This document shows positions 17,780 through 28,300 of a DNA stretch of 64,000 nt, piece after piece. The position numbers and the translations under genes are program-made. Origin of the DNA: Oscillospiraceae bacterium (lineage in GTDB: Bacteria; Bacillota; Clostridia; Oscillospirales; CAG-272); the NCBI GenBank assembly GCA_015063805.1, contig SVTK01000010.1, positions 1 through 64,000 of the forward strand, written 5' to 3'. The notes under the pieces are model-generated. The model searched no databases. It was not told where the DNA came from and was given only the letters and a program-made list of their open reading frames with translations. How positions within the stretch are numbered: position 1 is the stretch's first letter; each line of letters starts with the position of its first letter.

Positions 17780-20700
17780 TTACAACTTTTCCTCTCTTCC
17801 CCCTGAATTTTCCTGCAATTCCAGGTATCGGGTGAAGAGGGCGGTGAGGGTTTCGAGGACATTCTCCCCCGACCGCAGACGCAAGCTGATATAAGCCTCC
17901 GCTGCGCTGACAAAGCGCAGGCGGCCGGTGTATTCTCCCGCCAGCTCGCTCCACAGGGCGATGTCGGTTTCGGCGGGGACGATCTGTACCTCGCCGCTGC
18001 GCTGCATGACCTTTTTCATCCCCGCCTGCTGTGCCAGAGCGCGGATGAGAGCGATTTGCAGGAGGTTGTTGGCGGCGCGGGGGGGCTCACCGAAGCGGTC
18101 GATGAGCTCGTCGCCCAGATCGTCCAGGTCAAGCTGACTTTCGATGAGGGCAATGCGCCGGTAGAGGTCCATGCGCTGTGCCGAGGATTTCACATAGCGC
18201 TCGGGCAGGAAAGCATCGTAGCTCAGGTCCACCGTGCAGTCCACCTTGGGTTTGATCTTCTCGCCGCGTTCCTCCAGCACCGCTTCATTGAGGAGCTTGA
18301 TATAGAGATCATAGCCCACCGCATCCAGGTGACCGTGCTGCTCGGCCCCCAGCAGGTTGCCCGCACCCCGGATCTCCATGTCCCGCAGGGCGATGCGGAA
18401 GCCGGCACCGAACTCGGCGTTCTCCCGGATGGCCTCCAGTCGCTTGGTGGAGATCTCCGAGAGGGTCTTCCCCTTGCGGTAGGTGAAGTAGGCATAGGCC
18501 CGGCGGGAGGAGCGTCCCACACGGCCGCGGAGCTGGTGAAGCTGGGACAGACCGAAACGGTCGGCGTTTTCCACGATGAGGGTGTTGGCGTTGGGCACGT
18601 CCACGCCGGTTTCAATGATGGTGGTGCTGACGAGAATATCGGTTTCTCCGGTGAGCAGGGACTGCCAAATGTCCTCCAGCGTTTCCTTGTCCATTTTGCC
18701 GTGGGCCACGGTGATGTGGGCATCGGGCAGGGCATCGGCCAGCCGTCCCGCCACCTGATAGATGGATTCGATGGCATTGTGCAGGTAGAAGACCTGCCCG
18801 CCGCGGCGAAGCTCCCGTCGCAGGGCCTCCAGGATGATCATGTCGTCATGCTCCAGCACGTAGGTCTGCACCGGCAGACGGTCCCCGGGGGCTTCGTCCA
18901 GGATGGAAATATCCCGCAGGCCGCCCATGGCCATGTTCAGGGTCCGAGGAATGGGAGTGGCAGTGAGGGTCAGCACGTCCACATTGCCGCAGAGCTGCTT
19001 GAGCTTTTCCTTCTGGGCCACGCCGAAGCGCTGCTCCTCGTCCACAATCAGCAAGCCCAGGTCGCGGAACTTCACATCCTGGGAGAGCAGACGGTGGGTG
19101 CCGATGATGAGGTCGGTTTCTCCCCGAGCCAGGCGGCGCAGGGACTGGGCAATCTGCTTGGGGGTGCGGAAGCGGGAGAGCATATCCATGCGTACCGGGA
19201 AGGCGCGCATCCGGGAGAGGGCAGTTTGATAGTGCTGGAGCGCCAGGATGGTGGTGGGAACGAGGATAGCCACCTGCTTGCCCGCAAGGATGGCCTTAAA
19301 GGCGGCGCGAAGGGCAACCTCGGTTTTGCCGAAGCCTACATCGCCGCAGAGCAGGCGGTCCATGGGGATGTGGTTTTGCATATCCCCCTTGATGTCGGCG
19401 ATGGCGCGAAGCTGGCAGTCGGTCTCCACATAGTCGAAGGACTCCTCAAATTCCCGCTGGCACTCGTCGTCGGCGGGGAATGCATAGCCGGCCTTGCGCA
19501 TCCGGGCGGCATAGAGGGCGATGAGGTCCTTGGCCATGTCCTTGACCGCGGCCTTGGCGCGGGATTTGGCGCGGTCCCACTCGCCGCCCCCGAATTTCGA
19601 GAGCTTCAGCAGGCCGTCATCGGCGTGGGCGCCGATGTATTTGGACACCATGTCCAGCTGGTTGACGGGCAGGAAGAGCTTATCCTTGCCCGCGTAGCGG
19701 ATGTTGATATAGTCCCGGGAGACCCCGTCCACCGTGAGGTTTTCGATGCCCATGTACTGGCCGATACCGTAGGCGGCGTGGACCACATAGTCCCCCACCT
19801 GCAGGTCGGCATAGGACATGATCTGCTCCCCGGCGTTTTTGTGCTTCTTGCGGCGTTTGAGCTGACCGGGCAGCCGGGATTTCCCGCCCCGCAGCTCGGG
19901 ATCGGTGGAGAGCAGGGCAATGCGGGGCGTGGGGAGCTCATAGCCCCCGATGAAGGAGCCGCGGACGAGGACTACCCGCCCGTGAGGCAGGGAGGGGACA
20001 TCCAGTGTACTGCCGTCCCCGCCCATGAGGTTGGGAATTTCCCGCTCTTCCAGCATGGTGTGGAGACTGCGCATGGCGGCATCGTTCTCGCAGAGAAGAA
20101 GAATGCGGTAGTCGGCGGCAATGTACTGGGTCAGATCCTCACAGAGGAGGGGAAAGTTGTCGGCATAGGAGACGGTCTGCTTGGAGCGGAAGCCGAAGAG
20201 CCCCCCCAGCCGCTTGCCCGCCATGCCGCCCCCGAAGGCATCGAAGTGCACCGTCACCGATTTGGCGCAGAACTCGTCAAAAGCATCGGCATCGTGGCCG
20301 TAGTCGGCGTATTTGGGTGAGATCAGTCCGTTCTCCAGCAGATCCAGGACGCTTTGGTCGTTGTGCCAGGAGGTGGCGTTCAGCCGATCCTTGACCCCGT
20401 TGGTGTCCCGGATCAGGCAGATTCCCGCCGCGCCCCCGGGGTCGGCGGAACTGCGGTAGGAGAGGTGATCCAGCAGGCAGGCCCGCTCGGGGTAGACCAG
20501 GGAGATATATTTGTCCAGAAAGTGCAGCTCACCGCCTCCGTCGATAGCGGCAAGCTCCCCTGCGAGGGAGGTCTTGGCCGCTTCATCCTTTACCTGGGCC
20601 GACAGTGCCAGCACGGCACGGCGCAGGCGAGGACGGAGATTTTCATCGCAGAGCAATTCTCGGGCAGGGGGAAGCTCTGCCGCCACAATATTTTCGGTGA

Positions 20701-21394
20701 TGCGCTGGGTGTCGGGGTCGAAGATCCCCATGCGGTCGATCTCGTCCCCGAAGAGCTCAATGCGCAGAGGATGCGCGCCGTGGATGCGCTCGCCACCCGC
20801 CGCCGTAAAGCGCCCCCGGGGCGGGAAGAGGTCGAGGATTCCCCCGCGGACGGCAAACTGTCCCGCGCTCTCCACCTGCTCCACCCGGGCATAGCCCGCC
20901 GCTACCAGTGCTTCAGCGATCTCCGCCGGTTCGATGCGGGTGGAGAAGTCCAGCCGCAGGGTGGCGGAAAGCAGGCGCTCGGGGGGAATGGTGTAGCCGA
21001 TGGCGGCATCGGGGGTGGTGAGAATCACATCGTAATCCCCCGCGAGAATGCCGAAAAGAACCCCAACACGCTCCTGCTCGGTTTCGTGGGAGGCCACAAT
21101 GTTATAGAGATTGAGATCCCGGGCGCTGTAGAAGGCGGCCTTCAGATCAAAGGTGGCGAAGAAATTGCGCAGGCGCACCGCCTCCCGTTCCTCGGCGCAG
21201 ACCATCAGCACCGGGCAGGAGAAGCGATCCCGCAGATCGCGGATCAGCGAAATGTACAGCGCACCCGCCGCACCCTCACACAGACCCGTGACAGCGATGG
21301 GCAGAGGCTTGGGCTTCCACTGTGCCTCCACCGCATCGAAAAGCTGCATATATTCCCGGTCGGCCCGGATGAGATCGCAGAGGATTGCACTCAT
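17780..21394 (-). CDS. mfd: Transcription-repair coupling factor
   Basis: A 1204-residue Mfd that releases RNA polymerase stalled at lesions and recruits UvrA. The UvrB-like N-terminal module spans about 1-350. The RNA-polymerase-interacting CarD-like domain starts near residue 505 (YADLQVGDYVVHAAYGIGQY). The RecG-like translocase has Walker A LLCGDVGFGKTEVAL, DEEQ box LIVDEEQRFGV, LTATPIPRTLN and the QLRGRVGRS motif VI. A C-terminal D7 domain follows. Its start codon overlaps the pth stop (ATGA), so translation is coupled to pth, a common pairing in Bacillota. Confidence 0.98.
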   Translation of the reverse strand: MSAILCDLIRADREYMQLFDAVEAQWKPKPLPIAVTGLCEGAAGALYISLIRDLRDRFSCPVLMVCAEEREAVRLRNFFATFDLKAAFYSARDLNLYNIVASHETEQERVGVLFGILAGDYDVILTTPDAAIGYTIPPERLLSATLRLDFSTRIEPAEIAEALVAAGYARVEQVESAGQFAVRGGILDLFPPRGRFTAAGGERIHGAHPLRIELFGDEIDRMGIFDPDTQRITENIVAAELPPARELLCDENLRPRLRRAVLALSAQVKDEAAKTSLAGELAAIDGGGELHFLDKYISLVYPERACLLDHLSYRSSADPGGAAGICLIRDTNGVKDRLNATSWHNDQSVLDLLENGLISPKYADYGHDADAFDEFCAKSVTVHFDAFGGGMAGKRLGGLFGFRSKQTVSYADNFPLLCEDLTQYIAADYRILLLCENDAAMRSLHTMLEEREIPNLMGGDGSTLDVPSLPHGRVVLVRGSFIGGYELPTPRIALLSTDPELRGGKSRLPGQLKRRKKHKNAGEQIMSYADLQVGDYVVHAAYGIGQYMGIENLTVDGVSRDYINIRYAGKDKLFLPVNQLDMVSKYIGAHADDGLLKLSKFGGGEWDRAKSRAKAAVKDMAKDLIALYAARMRKAGYAFPADDECQREFEESFDYVETDCQLRAIADIKGDMQNHIPMDRLLCGDVGFGKTEVALRAAFKAILAGKQVAILVPTTILALQHYQTALSRMRAFPVRMDMLSRFRTPKQIAQSLRRLARGETDLIIGTHRLLSQDVKFRDLGLLIVDEEQRFGVAQKEKLKQLCGNVDVLTLTATPIPRTLNMAMGGLRDISILDEAPGDRLPVQTYVLEHDDMIILEALRRELRRGGQVFYLHNAIESIYQVAGRLADALPDAHITVAHGKMDKETLEDIWQSLLTGETDILVSTTIIETGVDVPNANTLIVENADRFGLSQLHQLRGRVGRSSRRAYAYFTYRKGKTLSEISTKRLEAIRENAEFGAGFRIALRDMEIRGAGNLLGAEQHGHLDAVGYDLYIKLLNEAVLEERGEKIKPKVDCTVDLSYDAFLPERYVKSSAQRMDLYRRIALIESQLDLDDLGDELIDRFGEPPRAANNLLQIALIRALAQQAGMKKVMQRSGEVQIVPAETDIALWSELAGEYTGRLRFVSAAEAYISLRLRSGENVLETLTALFTRYLELQENSGGREEKL

Positions 21395-22041
21395 GCCTCT
21401 ACCTCGGGACGGAAGCCGTTGCAGGCCTGCATGGCTTCATCGGTTTTGCCCTGCAGAAGCAGCTCGATTCCCCCGCAGACGGTGGGAAAGGCCGAGAAGA
21501 GGGCCTTCTGCTCGCCGGGCGTAAAGTTCGAGAGCACCCACGCGGCCAGGTCGTAGTCGGGATGAGGCTTCTGCCCGACCCCCACCTTGATGCGGGGGAA
21601 GTTGTCGGCCCCCAGCTGGTAGATGATGCTCTTGATGCCGTTGTGGCCCCCGTCGCTGCCCTTGCCCCGCACCCGCAGACGACCGACTTCAAGGGAAATG
21701 TCGTCAAAGACAACGATGATGTTCTGGGGAGGGATCTTGTAGAAGTCAGCGGCCTCACGAACTGCCTCCCCCGAGGCGTTCATGAAGGTCTGGGGGAGCA
21801 TCAGCAGAGCACGGACTCCGCCGATGGTGCACTCGCCCACCAAGGCCTTGAATTTGGCCCGGTCGATGCGGGTGTTCTTGGTCTGCCGCAGGTATTCCAG
21901 CGACAAAAAGCCCGCGTTGTGGCGGGTGTTGGCGTACTCGGCTCCGGGATTGCCCAGTCCCACGATGAGGTGGGTGATGGGGGCAGTCGAGGTTTCGCGG
22001 GGCTGTTCGATTTGCTTGAACAGATCAAAAATGTTGGCCAT
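21391..22041 (-). CDS. pth: Peptidyl-tRNA hydrolase
   Basis: A 216-residue enzyme that recycles peptidyl-tRNA released from stalled ribosomes. Conserved motifs are LIVGLGNPGAEYANTRHNAGF (catalytic His), the KPQTFMN-equivalent LPQTFMNASGEAV, VVFDDISLEVGRLRVRGKGSDGGHNGIKSI, and GVGQKP. It is a little longer at the N terminus than E. coli Pth (MANIFDLFKQIEQPRE). GGAGG lies six bases before ATG 22041. First gene of the pth-mfd pair. Confidence 0.97.
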   Translation of the reverse strand: MANIFDLFKQIEQPRETSTAPITHLIVGLGNPGAEYANTRHNAGFLSLEYLRQTKNTRIDRAKFKALVGECTIGGVRALLMLPQTFMNASGEAVREAADFYKIPPQNIIVVFDDISLEVGRLRVRGKGSDGGHNGIKSIIYQLGADNFPRIKVGVGQKPHPDYDLAAWVLSNFTPGEQKALFSAFPTVCGGIELLLQGKTDEAMQACNGFRPEVEA

Positions 22042-22145
22042 GGTATCCTCCGTAAGTGTGCAGGCTGTCCGGCGAACAGCACAAATCGACGGGAACGAAG
22101 GGGGACTCCCCCTCCGCGCCCGCCGCGCTTGGTTTGATTGGGTAT

Positions 22146-22174
22146 ATTTTAGCACAAATCCGCCGCGAAAGCAA
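22146..22174 (-). promoter_or_regulatory. Promoter of pth-mfd
   Basis: On the minus strand TTGCTT (22169-22174) and TAAAAT (22146-22151) are 17 bp apart. A perfect 10-bp hairpin (22161-22170 with 22180-22189) overlaps the -35 region and lies downstream of the SGNH gene, so the end of that transcript and the pth promoter are superimposed. Confidence 0.55.
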
Positions 22175-22230
22175 GGGCTTTTCGCGGCGGATGAAAGTTT
22201 TTTGCGGGCCAAATAATTGAAAAGATCGGA

Positions 22231-24036
22231 TCAGCGAAGACGCAGAACGCCGCGGGAGGGGAGGGATTTGACGGAGCTTCGCGGGGCATTGGGATCGGCC
22301 GATCCGCAGGCGGAGCATAATCTCCCCTGATAGAGGTGAGTGCATTCGGAAACGTGGAGAAATTCCAGTCTGCAGTTTTTGATCTCGTGTCCGTCGGCAC
22401 CGATATAGGAAAATTCAAAATCCTGTCCGCCGGCCCAGTTTACGGAGCTGTTCTGATCCTTGGTGCCGCCGATGAAGAAATGATTTGCTTCGCCGTACGC
22501 TGTGCCGTCCACAAACAGAAAAACAGAATTGGTGCCGTCGGCAGCGATTCGGTTTTCCAGGCGGTAGGTGTGGGACGCTTTCGTATCTACACCCAGGCCC
22601 TCCAGCGCAACGCCGTAGTTTTCATACTGTTCGTTTGCGCGCTCACCCAGACCGATGAGGCCGGAATCGGAATTGGTTTTGAACAGATAGGTGTTCCCGT
22701 TTGTGGATGCTTTTTCCCGGGCGGACAGCAGCATACCGCTCCATTTTCCCCCGGCACGGAATTCAACGGCCCAGGGAAGATCGCTGCGAAGCAGAACGGG
22801 CTTCTCCAGCCGGTATCTGATATTCTGAAGGACTCCGTTGCTGAGCGTACCCTCGATTGCCGTCAGCGAATTGTTCTGTTCCCCCACGGAGACCGCATTC
22901 TTCCCTTCAAATTTCCAGCGGTAATCGGCCGGGGGATACACGGCTCTTGCGGTGATTTTGATGTCGCCCGTTACCCTGGCAATGTTGATTTTTCCGTTGG
23001 CGTAGCAGGTATCGGTGATATCTTTGCCGCCCATGGTTACCTTTACCTCTTGCTTCAGATCGGATTCAGTCTGCAGAGCGGCGGTGAAACTGCCGCCGGT
23101 CAGGACGGATGCACGTTCCGTGGTGCATTTCACATCGGACAGGGCATATTCTATGCGGCTTGTGGTTGAAGGGGTGCCGAGCATAACAGAGACCAGTGCG
23201 TTGGTGATGAGATCCATTCCCTGCGGATTGGGATGTACGCGGCCGTCTCCCATATAAGTGTCAAAAATTTTGGCATCCTTGACGATCCCGCAGTTCTCCA
23301 GATCCACGGGTGTGCATTCGAAATGTCGGATGATCCTGGTCAGTTCGGCGTTGAAGGCGGTGGGTTGTCCCACGTCGGCATAATTGTCCTTTTTGTCGGG
23401 GTAGCGGCGGGCCGTCGGGGTCATGCAGTAGATTTCGGCATCGGGATAGCGCGTGATCATTTTGTGGAGCATGACGGCATAGGCTTCGCAGGTGGTTTTG
23501 GGAGAAGCGTAATGGTAGGTGCCGTCGTCAACGGTCTTGATCAGCGCATCATAGTCGATCTCTGCGGTGCCCAGGGTGGATTGATAGTAGCTGAAATCGT
23601 TGGTGCCTATGAATACGATGATCACATCCGGTTCTTCGCCGGTGCGGTCATTGTGCAGATTGACACAGCGAGTCCGGTAGCCCACAGAATTGGCGCCTTT
23701 TCGGGGGTAAAACACCGTTGAGCCGCTCCATGAGTTGTTGACGAGGAGCTTCATATCCAGCGCATCAATGGTCTGCCGCCACCAGGTATCGGGGAGCTCG
23801 ACCCCAAGCCGTCCGTCGGAGTAGTAGATCGTGTTGCTGCCGATGGTGGAGTTGTATGCGGTGTTGTTGGAAAAACCTTCATAAGTGGAGATGCTGTCGC
23901 CCAGAATGGAGACGGTTTTTCCGGAAAAACGGTTTTTGAGTTCCGGTTCTTCTGCAAAGATCGTGGCGGGGACAGGGGAGAGAATCATGAACATAACTGC
24001 AAGCAATGCGGCAAACGCTTTTTTGATCGTTTTCAT
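22231..24036 (-). CDS. Secreted SGNH/GDSL hydrolase
   Basis: A 601-residue exported protein: signal peptide 1-28, then an SGNH esterase domain to about residue 290. Block I is VSILGDSIST (nucleophile Ser), the block II Gly lies in NNSWSGST, block III is IGTNDFSYY, and block V is GDGRVHPN (Asp-x-x-His). The remaining 300 residues are beta-rich and unrecognised, with a Cys-containing C terminus (CTHLYQGRLCSACGS) suggestive of a small metal-binding or disulfide knuckle. It probably deacylates a polysaccharide or cell-wall glycan outside the cell. A consensus promoter (24084-24112) drives it as a single gene. Confidence 0.85.
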   Translation of the reverse strand: MKTIKKAFAALLAVMFMILSPVPATIFAEEPELKNRFSGKTVSILGDSISTYEGFSNNTAYNSTIGSNTIYYSDGRLGVELPDTWWRQTIDALDMKLLVNNSWSGSTVFYPRKGANSVGYRTRCVNLHNDRTGEEPDVIIVFIGTNDFSYYQSTLGTAEIDYDALIKTVDDGTYHYASPKTTCEAYAVMLHKMITRYPDAEIYCMTPTARRYPDKKDNYADVGQPTAFNAELTRIIRHFECTPVDLENCGIVKDAKIFDTYMGDGRVHPNPQGMDLITNALVSVMLGTPSTTSRIEYALSDVKCTTERASVLTGGSFTAALQTESDLKQEVKVTMGGKDITDTCYANGKINIARVTGDIKITARAVYPPADYRWKFEGKNAVSVGEQNNSLTAIEGTLSNGVLQNIRYRLEKPVLLRSDLPWAVEFRAGGKWSGMLLSAREKASTNGNTYLFKTNSDSGLIGLGERANEQYENYGVALEGLGVDTKASHTYRLENRIAADGTNSVFLFVDGTAYGEANHFFIGGTKDQNSSVNWAGGQDFEFSYIGADGHEIKNCRLEFLHVSECTHLYQGRLCSACGSADPNAPRSSVKSLPSRGVLRLR

Positions 24037-24083
24037 GTGTCATCCTCATGTGTATGTACTTTTGTGAGAGGTTCTATGAGATA

Positions 24084-24112
24084 ATTATAAACTGGTGTTG
24101 CAAGAATGTCAA
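24084..24112 (-). promoter_or_regulatory. Consensus promoter of the SGNH hydrolase gene
   Basis: On the minus strand TTGACA (24107-24112) and TATAAT (24084-24089) with a 17-bp spacer. The rest of the 24037-24409 gap holds only this promoter and the terminator at 24381-24402. Confidence 0.8.
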
Positions 24113-24380
24113 GGAATTTGAACAGATAGGCAGGCGACGGTCGGTGGATGATGTGCTTTTCAGTCGTTGGTTTTTTGTGGTAACGTCTTATCGGTATGTG
24201 GATTTAATTTTTTTGAGCATATTGGGGGCGTGAGGCAGGGAAGTCGGTGAAAAGCAGATACTGTGGCAGAGGATAAGTTTTGTGTTGTGATGCTGGGAGT
24301 CATCTTGCATTATGCGCCGTACTGCGGTTTGGGTCAGAGGTCGTGGGGCGAAAAGCAAGAAACTGCAGCGGAACGGAAAA

Positions 24381-24402
24381 GGGGAGCGCATATGCACTCC
24401 CC
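24381..24402 (-). terminator. Terminator of the Ig/InlB-repeat protein gene
   Basis: A hairpin of GGGGAG with CTCCCC arms, followed by TTTT on the minus strand, eight bases after the stop of the 24410 gene. Confidence 0.75.
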
Positions 24403-24409
24403 TTGAGGC

Positions 24410-25309
24410 TTATTCTTCGTCCTCTTTGCCGATCGGATCTTCAATCGGTGTGAAAATGACGGAGATATCATGTTCCCGACGAATTTTTTTGAATGTATAT
24501 TCATTCACTGCGCCTACCGACTTGCCGTCTACCAGTACGTCAGCAATCACATATCCTTCGTTGGGGGCGAAGGAATAGGTGATACTTTTTCCGTACTTTA
24601 CCGTGGAAGTGCCGGCCGGTGTGATTTCACCGCCTTCCGTGGCAGTTGCGGTGATATCAAGCTTTTGGTTGTACCGATTCCACAGAACCATCAGCCAATA
24701 ATCGGGCTGAGCCTCGTTTTGCGGGCGCTCTTGTACAATGAGTACGTCTGTTTTCGCCGTTCTGCCGCCATAGCTGATGTCAATGGCCGTGTCATGATGT
24801 GCCAGCTCCAGCGCGGCGCCGTGGGGAATTGACGCAACCACTGCGGTATAATCCAGCGGTGTCGTGCTGCCGTCGGCGTACAATGCGGTTACCACCATAG
24901 CCGAAAGGTCGAGCGAGTCGCCCTCGGTGTAGCTCAGCTTGGGCTGGGTTGTGACGGTAATTCCGGAGAGCATCTTTGCGGGATCTGCATTCATGACGGT
25001 GTAGGTGCCGCCCATCGTCACCTTGAAGCCAACTTGGCCGTCGGCAACCGTCCCGGCTACGCAGGTGCCGTCGGGCAGGACGATCGTTACCGATGTATAG
25101 GTGCAGGGCAGGCGCAGGGTGGGCTGCTTTTCTGCCAGAATTGTGTTGTTCTCCACTGCAATGGAGACGGTGAAGCTTCCGGCGGCCTCGGCCGTGCGAT
25201 CTATCGTCAGCTTAGGGTTGAAGGCGGTTTCTTCAGCCGCAGCGGGCAGACAGAGCAAACAGCAAAGAAGCATAAACAGAATAGCAATTGTAATTTTTTT
25301 CATCTTCAT
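24410..25309 (-). CDS. Secreted Ig-like/InlB B-repeat protein
   Basis: A 299-residue exported protein. The signal peptide ends near residue 25 (LCLPAAAEE). The middle contains a bacterial Ig-like domain (GITVTTQPKLSYTEGDSLDL..TALYADGS). The C-terminal third has a divergent InlB B-repeat (GGEITPAGTSTVKYGKSITY..NEGYVIADVLVDG). The end is acidic. No anchor is visible. It starts 14 bp after the 1663-residue repeat protein, with its own AAGGAAGG, so the two form an operon and the products may act together at the cell surface. The function is not recognisable beyond adhesion or carbohydrate contact. Confidence 0.8.
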   Translation of the reverse strand: MKMKKITIAILFMLLCCLLCLPAAAEETAFNPKLTIDRTAEAAGSFTVSIAVENNTILAEKQPTLRLPCTYTSVTIVLPDGTCVAGTVADGQVGFKVTMGGTYTVMNADPAKMLSGITVTTQPKLSYTEGDSLDLSAMVVTALYADGSTTPLDYTAVVASIPHGAALELAHHDTAIDISYGGRTAKTDVLIVQERPQNEAQPDYWLMVLWNRYNQKLDITATATEGGEITPAGTSTVKYGKSITYSFAPNEGYVIADVLVDGKSVGAVNEYTFKKIRREHDISVIFTPIEDPIGKEDEE

Positions 25310-25323
25310 CTTCCTTCCTTTCC

Positions 25324-28300
25324 TCAGTCAAAGATCCAGGTGCCCAGCGGTTTTTCCTTTTCATCCACGATGTCAATCTTCTTTTCTCCGCTTTCCTCAA
25401 AAGCAGAGCCGTCGATGAGCAGATTTTCGGCATCAATATCGGTATTGATGATCTGCGTGGCGTTTTCCCAGTCGGCGACCAGGATGTTTTCGTATTCCGC
25501 TTCCGCGCGCGCGCTCATGAACATTGCGGCGGGGTTGACGGCAACGTCCCGGTCAAAGAGGAGTGTCTCCAGCGAAACGCCGTTCCACCAGTTCATGACG
25601 GGATACTTCCAGCGCGGGTTGGTGACGACTTTGGCACCATTGGTTGTTTGGATCTGTGCGGGCCGACGCTTGAGGATCAGATCGACCTTTCCTTCGGTCT
25701 TCGCGCCAAGCAGATCGGACAGACGAAGCTCATCGCGGCCGTTGTGCTTGTCGTGACCGGGACGTCCGGGATTGGGGTAGTGGCCGTTGCCCAGGGCGCG
25801 GTATTCGCCGAAGTAGTTCTTGTACATATAGATGGTGCTGCCGTCGCGAACATCAAAGTCAGTGCCGTTGTTGATGAAATTGCTGTCGGTGAAACGGAAG
25901 TAATACGAACTGGCATATTTGTTGAGTGAAAGGACCTGCACAGCCGTGCCGTTGTTGATGAAGGTGTTGTTTCTCCATGTGCTGAGGATTTGTGATCCTG
26001 TCAGCCGCATACCGATGTCAAAGCGGATTGCGATGGTGTTGTTGATGTAAATGTTGCCGTTCATGGAGGAGACGAGCCCCTTCCAGGATGTGTCAAGTGC
26101 CACATCGTAGTCGTAGAATACGCAGTTGTTGACGGTTCCGGCACCATTACGGACCGCAATCATCTCATCACTGCTTCCGCTGCGATCGGGGGCGATAAAG
26201 CAAATATTGGACATTTTGGGCCCCTGTGCTTCGTTGAGATCCACACTGCCGATCAGACGGGTGTTTGTTCTTCCGTGCAGATTCAGCCTTGTGCCAAGTT
26301 TGGTGGGAATTGTGATCGTTCCCACGTAATCGATATCAGCCAATCTGATGGAGATGATCGAGCTTTTATCATTTTCCACGATCTCCTGCAGGAGGCTGTT
26401 GAGTCCCTGGTGGAATTCGCCGTCTTCGTCGATATAGTCTTCCACGCTCAAAATGTCAAGGAGCGCACAGTCATATTCTCCGATCGACCGATAGTCACTC
26501 ATACAGGTAACGCCGATATCTCCGGTGATGGTCTGGCCCTCGATCGTTGCCGTTACGGTTGCCCAGAGGCGGACATAGGCATAACGTGCCGGCTTGAAGT
26601 AGAGTTCCCAGTTGCTTCCGTTTGCGTTCGGAATGACCTCGGTTACATAGGCCTTATCGCTGAGGCTGAAGACCGCTTCCGTACCGTATAACGGCTCGAT
26701 CCAGACCTTCGACACCGTGATCTTTGCCTTGTTGCCCGGCAAGACTTCATAATATTTTGCGCCTTCACTGTCGGTTTTGATCTCGGCTGCCGTAATGTCG
26801 AAATCCCTGAACAGCTTGTAGGGGTCATTTTCGGAGGGAGCGGCAGCTGACGTACTGCCCATCGACCCCGTTCCTCCTTCGATGATGTCGATGATCTCCC
26901 CGCGCGCAAACGAAAAACCAACCACATAGTCGCCCAGATAGAGCTCATGGATATGCATTTTCTTTGCTGCATAAATCCGATAATCGTTGATCAGCAGCTT
27001 GTCGTTCTGTTTGATTTGCAGCGAATAGTTGAGTTCGCCGGACGGAGGCTTCGGCAGGGTGATCTTCAGATCGTATCTGCCGGCCGCCCCGGGGCGCTCT
27101 GCCCAGGCAATCGAGAAGTTGGAAAAGTCAGTTCTGTTGTAATTGACTTTAACCTCGATCCCGGCGCGTTCTTCGGCGGTGAATCCATCCTCGGATAGGA
27201 ACCAGATGGAGCCGTTTTCCAGATCAAACCAGGAAATGTCGGGGAGATAATTCTCTGTGGTGCGCGCCTGTGCGGAGAAGAATGCATATTCGGGGATTGA
27301 GACCGACAGCGTGTGTGCACCGGTGATCGACTTGCCGTTGCTGAGATAGCGGTACTGCAGGACGGTTTCGCCCGGCTCGACATATTTGAGATCCCAGCAC
27401 AGGCCCCCGTCGCTGGCCATTTGCGTGACAACCTTCACACTCTTTCCGGAGAGGACCGTCAGGTCGGTTACCGGGACATGGGCGTCAATCGTGCCGTAGT
27501 AGAGACGAAGCGTCGTTGTGTGCTCAAGCTGGATTGGCAGCTGCTCAATCGAAAGCAGCTTTGTGTTGGGATTTTCCTGGGGGGTGTTGCTGACCCAGGT
27601 TAACGTGCGGAACAGCAGACCGGGTTTCGGTTCCATTTGGAGGGAAAGCGCTCTGCTCTCTGCCATGCTGCTGCCGTTTGCATTCGTGTAGCGCAGCCGG
27701 AAAGAGGTGCTGGAACTGGGCAGTTCAAGGATCGCGCTGTCAAAGGTCACTTTGAAATCGTATCTTGCGGTTGCATCGGGGGCGGCAGGATCCCGCTTGA
27801 CTGCTTCAGCCTTGACCCCGTTCCCGAGCCAGTTCGTGGAAAGCCCCTGGATTTCGGTATATGTAAACCCGTTTTTCGACATAAACCACAGCGTAGTCTG
27901 CCCTTCAAACGGCAGGACGTAGCTGGTGATGAAATTCGCCTCGCTGCGTGTCTGCGTGGTATGCCAGCTGCTTGCGGGGAGGCTGACGGTGACTTCTGTG
28001 GTGTAGACGGTGCTGCCGTCGGTGTAGGTCAGGGTAACCGTGCCGAAGGTCTTGGGGGTAAGGCGATAGCGAAGGCCATCGCTGGCCTTCGCGACCGTCA
28101 GAATTGTGGGGTCGGACGAGGTCAGCGTGCCCGATGTCAGAGCGGTCTGCGTGCCGGAGGAGGTGCCGTAGTAGAGATAGAGATTCGGCGTAGAGCCGGG
28201 CGACAGCGGATACGACGACAGCGGCTGAGCGCTGTTGTTGAGATTGGTTTTATACAGCAGCGCCGGCTTTTCCTGCATCTTGAGGAAGAGGTTGCTGCTG